Below are positions 46,990 through 59,419 of a stretch of 64,000 nt of DNA, piece after piece. The notes beneath the pieces are model-generated. The model made no database searches, had not been told where the DNA came from, and saw nothing but the letters and a program-made list of their open reading frames with translations. The DNA lies in NCBI RefSeq assembly GCF_036373705.1, contig NC_089855.1, positions 48,715,318 to 48,779,317 on the forward strand. Direction: 5' to 3'. The stretch comes from Amia ocellicauda. Lineage: Eukaryota > Chordata > Actinopteri > Amiiformes > Amiidae. Every line of letters begins with the position of its first letter. Within the stretch, counting starts at the first letter, position 1. Position numbers and translations under genes: made by a program.

Positions 46990-47369
46990 TAGCAGCAACA
47001 AAACCAACGGTGCTGTATCCCGGTTGAGGGGGACTCCAAGACATGCAGCAGCTGAGGAGGAGGCTGTGCCAGGACCGAGGATACTTTGGGACCTACGGCT
47101 CATGGTGATTACCAGATGGAAGAGGACCTGGAGTGTGATTAATATACCAGCCATAAGGTGAATGTAGACCACAATAAACAGGGAGCTGAAACAGGAAAAA
47201 GCCACTTACTACTAAAGCTAAGTATTCCAATTCATCGTTGAATAGTAAGGACAAAGAGACTTCAATTACTACAGAGATGGTTTATTCGAAACTTTATTTA
47301 TATGAGCCATATGTTTGTGGAATTTATTCTCCTCTGCTGATGGCGGTATAATTGTGTCCTTACCTGGAG

Positions 47370-47370
<1 letters not shown>

Positions 47371-47453
<83 letters not shown>

Positions 47454-47455
47454 TA
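47371..47455. repeat. ATT trinucleotide microsatellite
   Basis: About 27 uninterrupted ATT units, followed by ATTTATTTATT. The Tyr and Ile homopolymer frames across it are artefacts. Confidence 0.98.
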
Positions 47456-47510
47456 TTTATTAGCAGACGGCCTTATCCAGGGCAACTTACACAAAATAAG
47501 TGCGATACAA
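47447..47510 (-). mobile_element. L2 3'-tail fragment
   Basis: The complement reads TTGCCCTGGATAAGGCCGTC then TGCTAATAAATAA, the same 3' tail as the L2 copies at 28670-28712 and 62340-62395. The ATT microsatellite is placed where the L2 tail repeat would be. Confidence 0.7.
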
Positions 47511-47514
47511 AGTG

Positions 47515-48100
47515 CAAAAAGCCCTTTTGTTCACTTCTCTATCAAGTACTCTATCACCTTCGGCTCCAAGTTTCCTTTCCCTTTCTCTGTGATCTCTTTC
47601 TGCAATCTCTCTCTCAAGTTTAAACCATCATTGTTAAGTATTCAGTCCCATTTAACACTGGCAAATAAGCGGGTACTCTCTTGAATGCGAGATCAGCCAC
47701 GTGTATATTTAAATCAATCAATCAATTAAAGGTAAATAAAACTGCTGAATATCCGTTAACAAGTGGGTAAAGCTAAGTAAACAAACATGATTTTAATGAG
47801 AACAAGTATGTGATAAGATAAGAAATATATAAAGTGAAAAAGTGAAAATGAACACGCAATAATGAGGACCAAAATAGGCTAACACGCATATTTAAATGTC
47901 CTGCGAGTGACATACATGATATCAGCCCCTTCTGCTATAGTACTGCACTGTCCTTCACATCAACCTCTCCTGTAACTGTACTTTACTGAGAGGCCTTATT
48001 CCTGCATGACTATTCTACTATATCTTTATTATAACATGACTATTTTACTACACCTATTTTAGCCCCTATTGCAATATGACTGAGTGCATGTGTAAAGTGA
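47515..48100. other. Spacer upstream of the TRIM gene
   Basis: No gene or repeat family recognised beyond the adjoining L2 tail. Confidence 0.4.
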
Positions 48101-48109
48101 ACTCTGTTA

Positions 48110-48485
48110 CAGCAGGAGCCCCTGTGTGGCCCCAGTGCCCTGCAGCTGTGTGTGAGCCAGCAATATGTCCAGGCTCTCTGCAGCTCCTTTAAGAGCACAG
48201 ACTGCAGCATTGGAGGGGAGGGGCTCAGCTACAACGCTTCACAGAAACTAAAGTAAACCTGGAGAACCAGGAAGAGCTGCTGTACTTCCCCCTCCTTGTC
48301 CAGATCTTACAACCTGCTGCAGCAGAGCCCAGGCCCTGTGTGGGTGTAAAGAGTTGTGGGTTTGCTGAGTACAGTGACAGGACACGGGTAACAGAGGAGC
48401 GGGGCAGGAAGAGACCCGGGGCCTTATTGACCACAGTGTGGACTCTGAAGAGCTGCTCTGCACAGGTTTGAGCGAGATCCTTCAG
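48110..48485 (+). promoter_or_regulatory. Putative TRIM promoter and 5'UTR exon
   Basis: GC-richer than its surroundings. It contains CAGAAACTAAAGTAAACC near 48241, which resembles an interferon-response (IRF) element with one mismatch, and ends in a good donor, CTTCAG followed by GTAGGC, at 48485-48486. The first coding exon at 54065 starts with an acceptor (TTTGTCCTCAG) two bases before its ATG, so an upstream noncoding exon must exist. This is the best candidate in the interval. Interferon control is an inference. Confidence 0.4.
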
Positions 48486-48719
48486 GTAGGCCTGTGCACA
48501 GTGTTTTAGAAGAGTTTCAGAGACACTTTATTAGAACAAGGGTTGATGGCTGGAGTGTGTATCTGATCAGCAGCTGTTATAAAGGAGTTGATGACTGTCT
48601 ACAGGCCGATCAGCTCCCAGTGACACTCAGGCAGGCCAGCCTGAATGTTTTCTGTATGGCAGCATTTTAATGATCTGCTCATAAGGGCCTGTTCCTGCCC
48701 ATGTGACTGAGTGGGAGTC

Positions 48720-51700
48720 CCTGTATCTGTGTGTGTCTCTGTAATGTGTTTATGTGTGACAGTGTGTGTGTGTGTGTCTCTGAAATGTGTTTATGTGTGA
48801 CAGTCTGCATGTGTGTGTGTCTCTGTAATGTGTTTATGTGTGACAGTCTGTGTGTGTGTGCCTCTGTAATGTGTTTATGTGTGACAGTCTGTGTGTGTGT
48901 ATCTCTGTAGGCATGTCTCTGTAAAGTGTTTATGTGTGACAGTCTACATGTGTGTGTCTCTGTAATGTGTTTATCTGTGACAGTCTGTGTGTATGTCTCT
49001 GTAATGTGTTTATGTGTGACAGTCTGTGTGTGTGTGTTTGTCTCTGTAATGTGTTTATGTGTTACAGTCTGCATGTGTGTGTCTCTTTAGGCGTGTCTCT
49101 GTTATGTGTTTATGTGTGACAGTCTGCATGTGTGTGTGCCTCTGAAGGCATGTCTCTGTAATGTGTTTATGTGTGATAGTCTGTGTGTGTCTCTGTAATG
49201 TTTATGTGTGACAGTCTGCATGTGTGTGTGTCTCTGTAGGCGTGTCTCTGTAATGTGTTTATGTGTGACAGTCTGTGTGTGTGTGTGTCTCTGTAATGTG
49301 TTTATGTGTGACAGTCTGCATGTGTGTGTGTCTCTGTAGGCGTGTCTCTGTAATGTGTTTATGTGTGACAGTCTGTGTGTGTGTCTCTGTAATGTTTATG
49401 TGTGACAGTCTGCATGTGTGTGTGTCTCTGTAATGTGTTTATGTGTGACAGTCTATGTGTGTGTGTCTCTGTAATGTGTTTATGTGTGACAGTCTGTGTG
49501 TGTGTGTCTCTGTAATGTGTTTATGTGTGACAGTCTGCGTGTGTGTGTCTCTGTAATGTGTTAATGTGTGACAGTCTGCATGTGTGTGTCTCTGTAATGT
49601 GTTTATGTGTGACAGTCTGTGTGTGTGTGCGTGTCTCTGTAATGTGTTTATGTTCGACAGTCTGCATGTGTGTGTGTCTCTGTAGGCGTGTCTCTGTAAT
49701 GTGTTTATGTGTGACAGTCTGCATGTGTGTATCTCTGTAATGTGTTTTTGTGTGACACTCTGTGTGTGTCTGTCTCTGTAATGTGTTTATATGTGACAGT
49801 CTGTGTGTGTGTGCGTGTCTCTGTAATGTGTTTATGTTCGACAGTCTGCATGTGTGTGTGTCTCTTTAGGCGTGTCTCTGTAATGTGTTTATGTGTGACA
49901 GTCTGTGTGTATGTCTCTGTAATGTGTTTATGTGTGACAGTCTGTGTGTGTGTGTCTCTGTAATGTGTTTATGTGTGACAGTCTGTGTGTGTGTGTCTCT
50001 GTAATGTGTTTATGTGTGACAGTCTCTGTGTGTGTGTGTGTCTGTAATGTGTTTATGTGTGACAGTCTGTGTGTGTGTGTCTCTGTAATGTGTTTATGTG
50101 AAACAATCTGCATGTGTGTGTCTCTGTAATGTGTTAATGTGTCACAGTCTGTGTGTATGTGTGTGTGTGTGTCTCTGTAATGTGTTTATGTGTGACAGTC
50201 TGTGTGTGTGTGTGTGGCTCTGTAATGTGTTTATGTGTGACTCTGCATGTGTGTGTGTCTCTGTAATGTGTTTATGTGTGACAGTCTGTGTGTGTGTGTA
50301 TCTGTAATGTTTATGTGTGACAGTCTGCATGTGTGTGTGTCTCTGTAGGTGTGTCTCTGTAATGTGTTTATGTGTGACAGTCTGTGTGTGTGTCTCTGTA
50401 ATGTGTTTATGTGTGACAGTCTGTGTGTGTGTGTCTGTCTCTGTAAAGTGTTTATGTGTGACAGTCTGTGTGTGTGTGCGTGTCTCTGTAATGTGTTTAT
50501 GTGTGACAGTCTGCATGTGTGTGTGTCTCTTTAGGCGTGTCTCTGTAATGTGTTTATGTGTGAAAGTCTGTGTGTGTGTGTGTGTGTGTGTGTCTCAGTT
50601 ATGTGTTTATGTGTGACAGTCTGCATGTGTGTGTGTCTCTGTAGGCATGTCTCTGTAATGTGTTTATGTGTGACAGTCTGTGTGTGTGTCTCTGTAATGT
50701 GTTTATTTGTGATCGTCTGTGTGTGTGTGTCTCTGTAATGTGTTTATTTGTGATCGTCTGTGTATGTGTGTCTCTGTAATGTTTATGTGTGACAGTCTGT
50801 GTGTGTGTGTGTCTCTGTAATGTGTTTATGTGTGACAGTCTGTGTGTGTGTGTCTCTGTAATGTGTTTATGTGTGATAGTCTGTGTGTGTGTGTCTCTGT
50901 AATGTGTTTATGTGTGACACTCTGTGTGTGTCTGTCTTTGTAATGTGTTTATGTTTGACAGTCTGCATGTGCTTGTCTCTGTAATGTGTTTATGTGTGAC
51001 AGTCTGCATGTGTGTGTGTGTGTGTGTGTCTGTAGGCGTGTCTCTGTAATGTGATTATGTGTGACAGTCTGCATGTGTGTGTGTGTCTCTGTAGGCGTGT
51101 CTCTGTTATGTGTTTATGTGTGACAGTCTGTGTGTGTGTGTCTCTGTAATGTGTTTATGTGTGACATTCTGCATGTGTGTGTGTCTCTGTAATGTGTTTA
51201 TGTGTGACAGTCTCTGTAGGCGTGTCTCTGTAATGTGTTTGTGTGACAGTCTGTGTGTATGTGTGTGTGTGTCTCTGTAATGTGTTTATGTGTGACAGTC
51301 TGTGTGTGTGTGTGCGTGTCTGTGTAATGTGTTTATGTGTGACAGTCTGCATGTGTGTGTGTCTCTGTAGGCGTGTCTCTGTAATTTGTTTATGTGTGAC
51401 AGTCTGCATGTGTGTGTCTCTGTAATGTGTTTATGTGTGACAGTCTGTGTGTGTGTGTCTCTGTAATGTGTTTTTGTGTGACACTCTGTGTGTGTCTGTC
51501 TTTGTAATGTGTTTATGTTTGACAGTCTGCATGTGCTTGTCTCTGTAATGTGTTTATGTGTGACAGTCTGCATGTGTGTGTGTGTGTGTGTGTCTGTAGG
51601 CGTGTCTCTGTAATGTGATTATGTGTGACAGTCTGCATGTGTGTGTGTGTCTCTGTAGGCGTGTCTCTGTTATGTGTTTATGTGTGACAGTCTGTGTGTG

Positions 51701-52753
51701 TGTGTCTCTGTAATGTGTTTATGTGTGACATTCTGCATGTGTGTGTGTCTCTGTAATGTGTTTATGTGTGACAGTCTCTGTAGGCGTGTCTCTGTAATGT
51801 GTTTGTGTGACAGTCTGTGTGTATGTGTGTGTGTGTCTCTGTAATGTGTTTATGTGTGACAGTCTGTGTGTGTGTGTCTCTGTAATGTGTTTATGTGTGA
51901 CAGTCTGTGTTTGTGTGTCACTGTAATGTGTTCATGTGTGACAGTTTGTGTGTGTGTGTGTGTGTGTGTGTCTGTGTAATGCGTTTATTTTTGACAGTTC
52001 GCATGTGCTTGTCTCTGTAATGTGTTTATGTGTGACAGTCTGCATGTGTGTGTGTGTCTCTGTAGGCGTGTCTCTGTAACGTGTTTATGTGTGACAGTCT
52101 ACATGTGTGTGTCTGTGTAATGTGTTTATGTGTGACAGTCTGTTTGTGTGTGTCTCTGTAATGTGTTTATGTGTGACAGTCTGTGTTTGTGTGTCTCTGT
52201 AATGTGTTTATGTGTGACACTATGTGTGTGTGTCTCTGTAATGTGTTTATGTTTGACAGTCTGTGTGTGTGTCTCTGTAATGTGTTTATGTGTGATAGTC
52301 TGCATGTGTGTGTGTCTCTGTAATGTGTTTATGTGTGACAGTCTGTGTTTGTGTTTCTCTGTAATGTTTTTATGTGTGACACTGTGTGTGTATGTCTCTG
52401 TAATGTGTTTATGTGTGACAGTCTGTGTGTGTGTGTGTCTCTGTAATGTGTTTATGTGTGACAGTCTGCATGTGTGTGTGTCTCTGTAGGCGTGTCTCTG
52501 TAATGTGTTTATGTGTGACAGTCTGCATGTGTGTGTCTCTGTAATGTGTTTATGTGTGACAGTCTGTGTGTGTTTGTCTCTGTAGTCGTGTCTCTGTAAT
52601 GTGTTTATGTGTGACAGTCTGTGTGTGTTTGTCTCTGTAGTCGTGTCTCTGTAATGTGTTTTTGTGTGACAGTCTACGTGTGTGTGTCTCTGTAATGTGT
52701 TTATGTCTGACAGTCTGTCTGTGTGTGTCTCTGTGATGTGTTTATGTGTGACA

Positions 52754-52792
<39 letters not shown>

Positions 52793-53130
52793 TGTCTGTA
52801 ATGTGTTCATGTGTGACAGTCTGCATGTGTGTTTGTCTCTGTAGGCGTTTCTCTGTAATGTGTTTATGTGTGACAGTCTGCATGTGTGTGTCTCTGTAAT
52901 GTGTTTATGTGTGACAGTCTGTGTGTGTGTGTCTCTGTAATGTGTTTATGTGTGACAGTCTGCATGTGTGTGTCTCTGTAATGTGTTTATGTGTTACAGT
53001 CTATGTGTGTGTGTCTCTTTAATGTGTTTATGTGTGACAGTCTGTGTGTGTGTGGCTCTGTAATGTGTTTATGTGTGACAGTCTGTGTGTGTGTGTGGCT
53101 CTGTAATGTGTTTATGTGTGACAGTCTCAA
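48720..53130. repeat. TG-rich minisatellite in TRIM intron 1, about 38-42 bp unit, roughly 100 units
   Basis: The unit is TGTGTGTGTCTCTGTAATGT plus GTTTATGTGTGACAGTC. Variants carry CTGCATG, CTGTAGGCG or a longer TG run. A block of more than 300 bp is repeated: the marker GACACTCTGTGTGTGTCTGT occurs at 50916 and 51480, a 564-bp offset. Frames rich in Cys, Val and Thr-His across it are artefacts. Confidence 0.95.
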
Positions 53131-53149
53131 TGTCACAATGTGTGTCTCA

Positions 53150-54064
53150 GTACTTTTTCTTTCTTGTTATCGGATAATCTTATTGTCATGTCAAAATGTA
53201 ATCACTGTTATTCTTTTTGTTTAATGTTGCGTGTCTTCTCATGCTTGTTGTTACTGTCATACCTCTGCAGTACATTGTGTTGTGTGTGTGCCTGTAGACC
53301 TGTCTGTAAGGGTCTGAATGAGCAGCATGTTCCACATGTTGTTTTGAAAAAAGGATTTTGTTTGACACTTGATGGATACATCTGTGTTGGTTTCTGGATG
53401 AGTATTGGGGAGTTAACCAACACATTTATTTTTTTAAGTATTCGTTATATTTCTTGATTATTTTCGGTTTAATTTTGAAAGCATTTAGGAAGAGACTGGA
53501 GTCTGTTTGAGAGGGCATTGTGCAGGATTCAGATTCAGGAAAGGGTTTGTATTTCAATGCACACCATAGAACTAGAGCAGTAAAATGATCAATCCTGCTG
53601 TATTGTTTGTATTTTTTAATATTGTATCTTTGCAATTCATGCTATTTTAACATTTCAAGTTTGTGTGTTTTTGAAAATTATTTATTGCATCATTGGTTTG
53701 GTTTGCTTTCACTTTATGCCGTGTATCTGTGATTTTACTGGAAATGTATTCTAGAATTGACTGACATATTGACTGATTATAGTTTGTCATTAAGATTGTT
53801 GCATCTGCTGCTATTACAATCTCTGTACAATATGCCCCTGTGTATGTAGGTGCAATTTATTTATTATTGTTTTTGAAATAAAGGAAACCTTTTAAGTTGG
53901 TCTGAATCTCAGATACATTCACTGCTTCAATAAATATGGAGTACTAGGAATCTGCTACACATCGTTCAGTGCTGTAGATGGAAACACACTGCTGCTGAGT
54001 CTGTCTGAAGCCTCCATCCCACTACTGAATCTGAAACTCTCTCTTGTCACTCCTTTGTCCTCAG
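53150..54064. other. Rest of TRIM intron 1
   Basis: AT-rich unique sequence leading to the acceptor TTTGTCCTCAG at 54064. No other exon recognised. Confidence 0.45.
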
Positions 54065-54066
54065 GA

Positions 54067-57000
54067 ATGGCTCTCCCCAGCAGTCTCCTGTCTGAGGAGC
54101 AGTTCCAGTGCTCTATATGTCTGGATATATTCACCAACCCAGTCTCCACTCCTTGTGGGCACAACTTCTGCATTGCTTGTATTGGAGGGTACTGGAACAG
54201 CAGTGCTGTGTGCCAGTGTCCACTGTGTAAGGAGACTTTCTATAGGCGGCCAGATCTGCGCATTAACACAACCTTAAGGGAAATCAGTGAGCAGATCAAG
54301 ACCAGAATCTGTCTGTCTGAGGAGTGCTCTACTCATCCTGGAGAAGTGTGCTGTGATATCTGCACTGGGAGGAAGCACAGGGCTGTGAAATCCTGCCTGG
54401 TGTGTCTGGCCTCCTATTGCCAGACTCACCTGGAGCCCCATCAGAGAGTCAAAACCCTCATAAGACACAAACTGATTGAGCCTGTGAGCAACATTGAAGA
54501 TAGGCTGTGCAAGAAGCATGAGAGAGTCCTGGAGCTGTTCTGTAGAGAAGACCAGGTCTGTGTTTGTCAGTTCTGCACTGAGAAAGACCACAGTGGACAC
54601 ACTATTGTCTCAGTAGAGGAGGAATATAGACAGAAAAGGGTGAGTTCTTGTATTTATATATTTACAATTATTCTACATTATTCAAATAAATATTTGAACT
54701 GAGCACCATGTTTGGATGTTGATGGATATTTCACTTTAAATGATAGAAGACAATAGATAGAAGCAATTTAAAGTAATGTAATTGTCTATATGTGCAGGAA
54801 ACATTTGGAAAGTGCAGGATCCTGTTCTAGAAGGCTTTGTGTTAAGTGTCAGTGTCAGTGTGTCATCAGCAGTGACTGGAGTGTCTGTGTCCCCCTGTCT
54901 CTCCACAGGCTCAGCTGTGTAAGACTGAGGCAGAAGTGCAACAGAAGATCAAGGACAGGCTGAAGAAGGTGGAGGAGCTCAGATGGTCAGTGGAGCTCAA
55001 CAGAGTGAGTCCTGTCTGTCCTGTCTGATCACACCCTACTTAGTGGGGCACTGCAGGGCTGCTCTCTCTCACACAGACTGCAGGATTAGTCAGAATACGT
55101 GTGATGTGGTTTCAGGTCCCAGTGAGGTCACAGCTCATAACTCACTCTCAGCTGATTGAATGTCTGTGTCACTCATTGATACGGTGTCATGCTCCTCTGT
55201 GTGTTCCTCTGGTCCCCTCAGCGCTGTGCCCAGAGAGAGGCTAATCACAATGTGCGGGTGTTCAATGCTCTTGTGCGCTCCATTGAGAGAAGCCACAACG
55301 AGCTGCTGGAGCTGATTGAGGAGAAGCAGAGAGTGGAGGAGAGGTGGGCTGAAGGGCTCATTAAGGAGCTGGAGCAGGAGATCACTGAGCTGGTGAAGAG
55401 ACGCACTGAGCTGGAGCAGCTTTCACACTCTGAGGACCACATCCACTTCCTACAGGTCAGCACTGTGATATCACGTCATTTACAGTGAACTTTATTGACC
55501 CCTCCATCATGATGAGTTTCTCCTCTCTTTTGCTGTAGAGTCTCCCGGTCCTGTGCCCTCTTCCACACACCAAGGACTGGTCTGCCATCTCTGTGAACTC
55601 TGACCTCTGTCTCGAGGCTGTCAGGAGAGCTGTGTCTCAGCTGGAGGAGGGTCTCAGGGAGGAACTGGAGAAGCTGCCAGAGATAAGTGAGTTTAATTCA
55701 TACTGTTGGGTGAAAATAGTTTTCTTTAGACTTTTAGAAAATTCAGTGTTTGTTTTCCTTGTATTTCCTGTTGGGACTCTCTGGTTGTGCGGTGGTTAGT
55801 GCTGATGCCTCAGAGTTGCTGGGACTTGGGTTCAATTTCTATCTTTGGATGTCTGCCTGTGTGGAGGGGGCTTGTTATCCTTGTGGCCATGTGTTTTAAG
55901 GTTAGGGGCTCCAGATCCCTCCCATAGTTTCATTTGACTAGTTGTCAAGCATGACTCGTTCATCTGGGCAGGTGAATGTATCCACCCAAAACATAGTTCT
56001 TTCTCATAAACTCATTATCCAAATCAATACATCATAAATAACTTTGTAATGAATATTACACAGTTTCTGTACAATCAATGAATTAAATTAGACATCAAGT
56101 GTCGATTTGTCGAGTTAAAATCATAATTTCAGCGACTATTGCATAATATCGGGGTAGGAGATCTCAGCTCCCCACTCCAGCAGGCAGGTTTATTATGGTA
56201 CCTAGTGGTCAAATATGGGAAATGCAGGAAGCCTCCAGCCCTCACCCTGCACAACTCTGGGCCCTGTGCTGGTGTCTTGTGTCAATGCAGCTGTGCCTGG
56301 TGTGTGTAACAGTGTAGTGTTTCCTTTAAAAAACGCAGTTAAATGACTACAATAACAAGACAAGTTGGTAACTTAGCAGCTTGACCCTGGCAGACCAGAA
56401 ATTGACATTATTCAACAAACAAAGGACAAGGGGAAACGTACACCAAGACATTTTCAAGAGCATGGTACTTGGTCAGTGGCTGCTCCACATGGAATACAAT
56501 ATTATTTTTCCTGCATATTGTTCCAGTCATCTTTAGCAGGAAATATATGGACTAATACAGGGGTGTGAGATTTGAAACACTTCAGAACAGGCTAAGAAAC
56601 ACGAAACATGAGCATACATTGAAAAGAGGACAAATCCCTCTTTATCCTGGAGGCTGATTCGATTTCTTGTCAATTTAAAAACACCAGCTTCTCATTGTTG
56701 TGAAAATACATATGAATTGGAGTAGGCTATTTTTAAGCTTTAATTTATCCTCTTACCTTTTTTGTCGGGGTCACAGTGTTTTATGAGCTGCAATGGTCTG
56801 AAGTAGGATATTTACTAGATATATTCTGTTATACAGCTTAAAACTCAGTCACAGGTGACTATCCACTTGCCCAAATTGCATTTCTTTTTCACATAATTTT
56901 TCAAATAATGATTTCAAAAGTGGGCATGTTTAGCGATTCAGGGAGTGGAGTCTGTGTCACAAGCTGCTACTGCTAGTTGTGTGAGAGTAGTGTGTTAGAG

Positions 57001-58334
57001 GTGTCCTATAATGCACTGGCACTGGTATGGTCCTACCCAGGGCTTAGCCTGCCTTACCCCTGTGCCCGCTTGGTTAGACTCCTGCTTACTCAATGATAAT
57101 GGTTGGAAACTGTTTTTCTATCTCAAACATTATTGCTCATGATTAAAGCATATGAACGTTGCAGTTTTTGTATGTTTAATTTATGAAATTAAGAAAAAAA
57201 TGATTTTTAAAGTTGTTTGACCAGAGTGTTTTTCTTCCAGAGCTGAAGAGGATCCAGCAGTGTGCAGGTGTGTGATTTCTGTTGTTCTCCTGCCCTCACT
57301 TATGGATGGAAAGAGAGCAGAGTAGAGAGCCAAAGAGCCACAGTGCCAGGCAGTGCTGATAAAATGCCTCACTCAGGGTGACCTGGGCCCCGTTCCTCAT
57401 TCCTGGTTTAATTAATACAGGCTAATCAGATAGCCTGACTTAAATGATCTCCTATGGTAATTTGCTCATTTGGACTTTAAGCTTGCTTTGAGGAACAGAA
57501 AAAGTTATGCTGAAACTCAGTTTCTCAGTACACTGACTACACAACAGCTACTCAGTGGGGAGATGGGCAGAGAGAGATGAATGCCTATTATATTGAATTT
57601 TTATTATCATAAGAATTGTAAATGATGCTGAGCCCCAGGCCTCTTAGTGAGGCTCAAGATCACTACACTACCCTCTGGCACACTACAATATATACAAGGT
57701 GCCTCAGCATAATTTACAATTTTATTGATAATATAACATTATTTGTATTAAAAAAAAAATCGAGCAAATTACAATTTATTGGCATTGATTGTTTTAATAT
57801 GTTTTCACAGTATTATTGGTTTTAAGTGATTCAGTAAAATCTGCACTGTGGCGCAGGAGAACAGGGTTCAAGTCGCCGTTGTGACTGCTACCCCCGAAAT
57901 ACCACAACATACATGAAAATAATACATATGGTAGATTTACATTCTAAGTAATAAACCTGCAATGCTATAACCAACAATTATATCACAACTATCACACAAA
58001 AATGACCTATGACCTTGATATACACGTGCTGTTTCTGGTTTGTTTACTCCTGTTATTAGCATCCACCATAGTGAACTGTGCACTGTTATCCATGAAACCT
58101 ACAATAATGTATGGTTTATAAAGTTTACAATGTACAAGTACTGTTTTGTTTATTTATAAGTTGTGCCTGACCCTACTGGCAGGCTGCCTCTGGTCTCATC
58201 CTTAGGAAAGCACTTATTCACAGCACAGTGTCCTCATCACTGTACCAGGGCACTGGGATTCACATAGTCTACAGGGTTATGCCCCCTACTGGTCTCATCA
58301 ACACCTCTTCCAGCAGCAACATCTGTTTTTCTCA

Positions 58335-58366
<32 letters not shown>

Positions 58367-59247
58367 GCCCTGCTTAGCTTGTGTAGAGGGCTGGTGTTGA
58401 ACTGCAGGCTAGAATCCCCAGTGAGCCCAGAGTACAGCAGCACCATCAGCAACATTCACTCAGTCCAGGCAGCACAGCTTCCTGTGTGACCAGTGTCCCC
58501 ACCTGGAGAGGAGCTCATTACAACACCGACTGTGGCTCGTCTGTTAGGGCAGCAGTGTGATCTAAATACCTCATACTCTCAGATCTCTCTCAAAATATAT
58601 AACCTGGAAATGAAAAACAAGAAAGCCTGTAATTTCATAATTGTTTTCTCCACTTTTCTTCTTAACTGCAGTTTGTTTCATGTATCTCTCCTCTCTGCTC
58701 CACAGTGGATGTGACTCTGGACCCCAATACAGCTCATCCCCTTCTCATCCTGTCTGAGGATGGGAAACAAGTGAGACTTGGACACAAACGACAGACTCTC
58801 CCTGACAATCCAGAGAGATTTGATCCTGTTGGCAATGTCCTGGCAAAAGAGGGCATCAGTTCAGGGAGACACTACTGGGAGGTGAAGGTGGGGGAGAAGA
58901 CTGACTGGGATTTAGGAGTTGCCAGAGAGTCCATTGACAGGAAGGGGGAGATTATATATACTCCTGAGAATGGTTACTGGACTGTGTGGCTGAGAAATGG
59001 AGCTAATTATGAGGCTGGTGCTGACCCCTCTGTCCTCCTCCCCCTGAGCCCGAAGCCCGGGACGGTGGGGGTGTTTCTGGATTATGAGGGGGGGCAGATC
59101 TCCTTTTACAATGTAGAGGCCAGGTCTCATATCTACACTTTCACTGACACCTTCACTGAGAAACTCTATCCATTCTTCAGCCCTAATCACAATAATGGTG
59201 AAAACGCAGCCCCACTGATCATCTCTCCTGTCAGTCACACAGACTGA
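54067..59247 (+). CDS. TRIM E3 ubiquitin ligase, btr/TRIM39-like; 6 coding exons
   Basis: Coding exons are 54067-54639, 54909-55004 (96 nt), 55222-55455 (234 nt), 55539-55686, 57241-57267 and 58706-59247 (stop TGA), 539 aa in total with all GT-AG junctions in phase. The 96- and 234-nt coiled-coil exons are the standard TRIM sizes. The C3HC4 RING uses C15, C18, C30, H32, C35, C38, C51 and C54. A B-box region follows (CCDICTG, then CKKHERVLELFCREDQVCVC and CTEKDHSGH), then the coiled coil (about 192-330) and PRY-SPRY (about 360-539) with LDP, GRHYWEV and VGVFLDYEGG motifs. Family role: RING-dependent ubiquitin transfer to targets chosen by the SPRY domain, in the cytosol, often in antiviral signalling. 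The opening MALPSSLLSEEQFQCSICLD and the overall layout match fish bloodthirsty-type proteins, which expanded near MHC genes. The specific target is unknown. The ORF looks intact. Confidence 0.92.
55785..55890 (+). repeat. tRNA-like SINE fragment in TRIM intron 4
   Basis: Contains GTGCGGTGGTTAGTGCTG, GCCTCAGAG and a B-box-like GGGTTCAATTTC, the usual layout of a common fish tRNA-like dispersed repeat. No clear tail. Confidence 0.5.
58325..58385 (-). repeat. 5S rRNA-derived fragment
   Basis: The plus strand reads GGTCTCCCATCCAAGTACTG then GCCAGGCCCAGCCCTGCTTA, closely matching the complement of the internal promoter half of vertebrate 5S rRNA (about 40-45 bases). Flanking sequence does not continue as 5S, so this is a pseudogene or a piece of a 5S-derived SINE, not a working 5S gene. 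Confidence 0.75.
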
Positions 59248-59410
59248 ATGATTCTCTGTGGGAGAGGCAGCAGGAGTAATAACCGTGATGTTCACATTAG
59301 TGCTCTCCAGCCCCAGAGGGAGTCTGCTTTAAATTTGAGAACACTACCCAAAGGAAAAGGGGAGGCCAGTATGTTCTAAAATGCTCTGGCTGCTTGTGGT
59401 TTTTCATTCC

Positions 59411-59416
59411 AATAAA
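59411..59416 (+). terminator. Poly(A) signal of the TRIM gene
   Basis: AATAAA 164 bases after the TRIM stop codon, followed by a TG-rich stretch (GAATGTGTGTGTGAG), as expected for a cleavage site. Confidence 0.7.
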
Positions 59417-59419
59417 GCA

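Noticed and set aside
47315..47684. Poly-Tyr and poly-Ile proteins
   Set aside because: Translations of the ATT microsatellite.
48679..52883. Thr/His- and Cys/Val-rich frames
   Set aside because: Translations of the TG-rich minisatellite in TRIM intron 1.
54274..54600. Minus-strand frame under TRIM exon 1
   Set aside because: Shadow of the RING/B-box exon.
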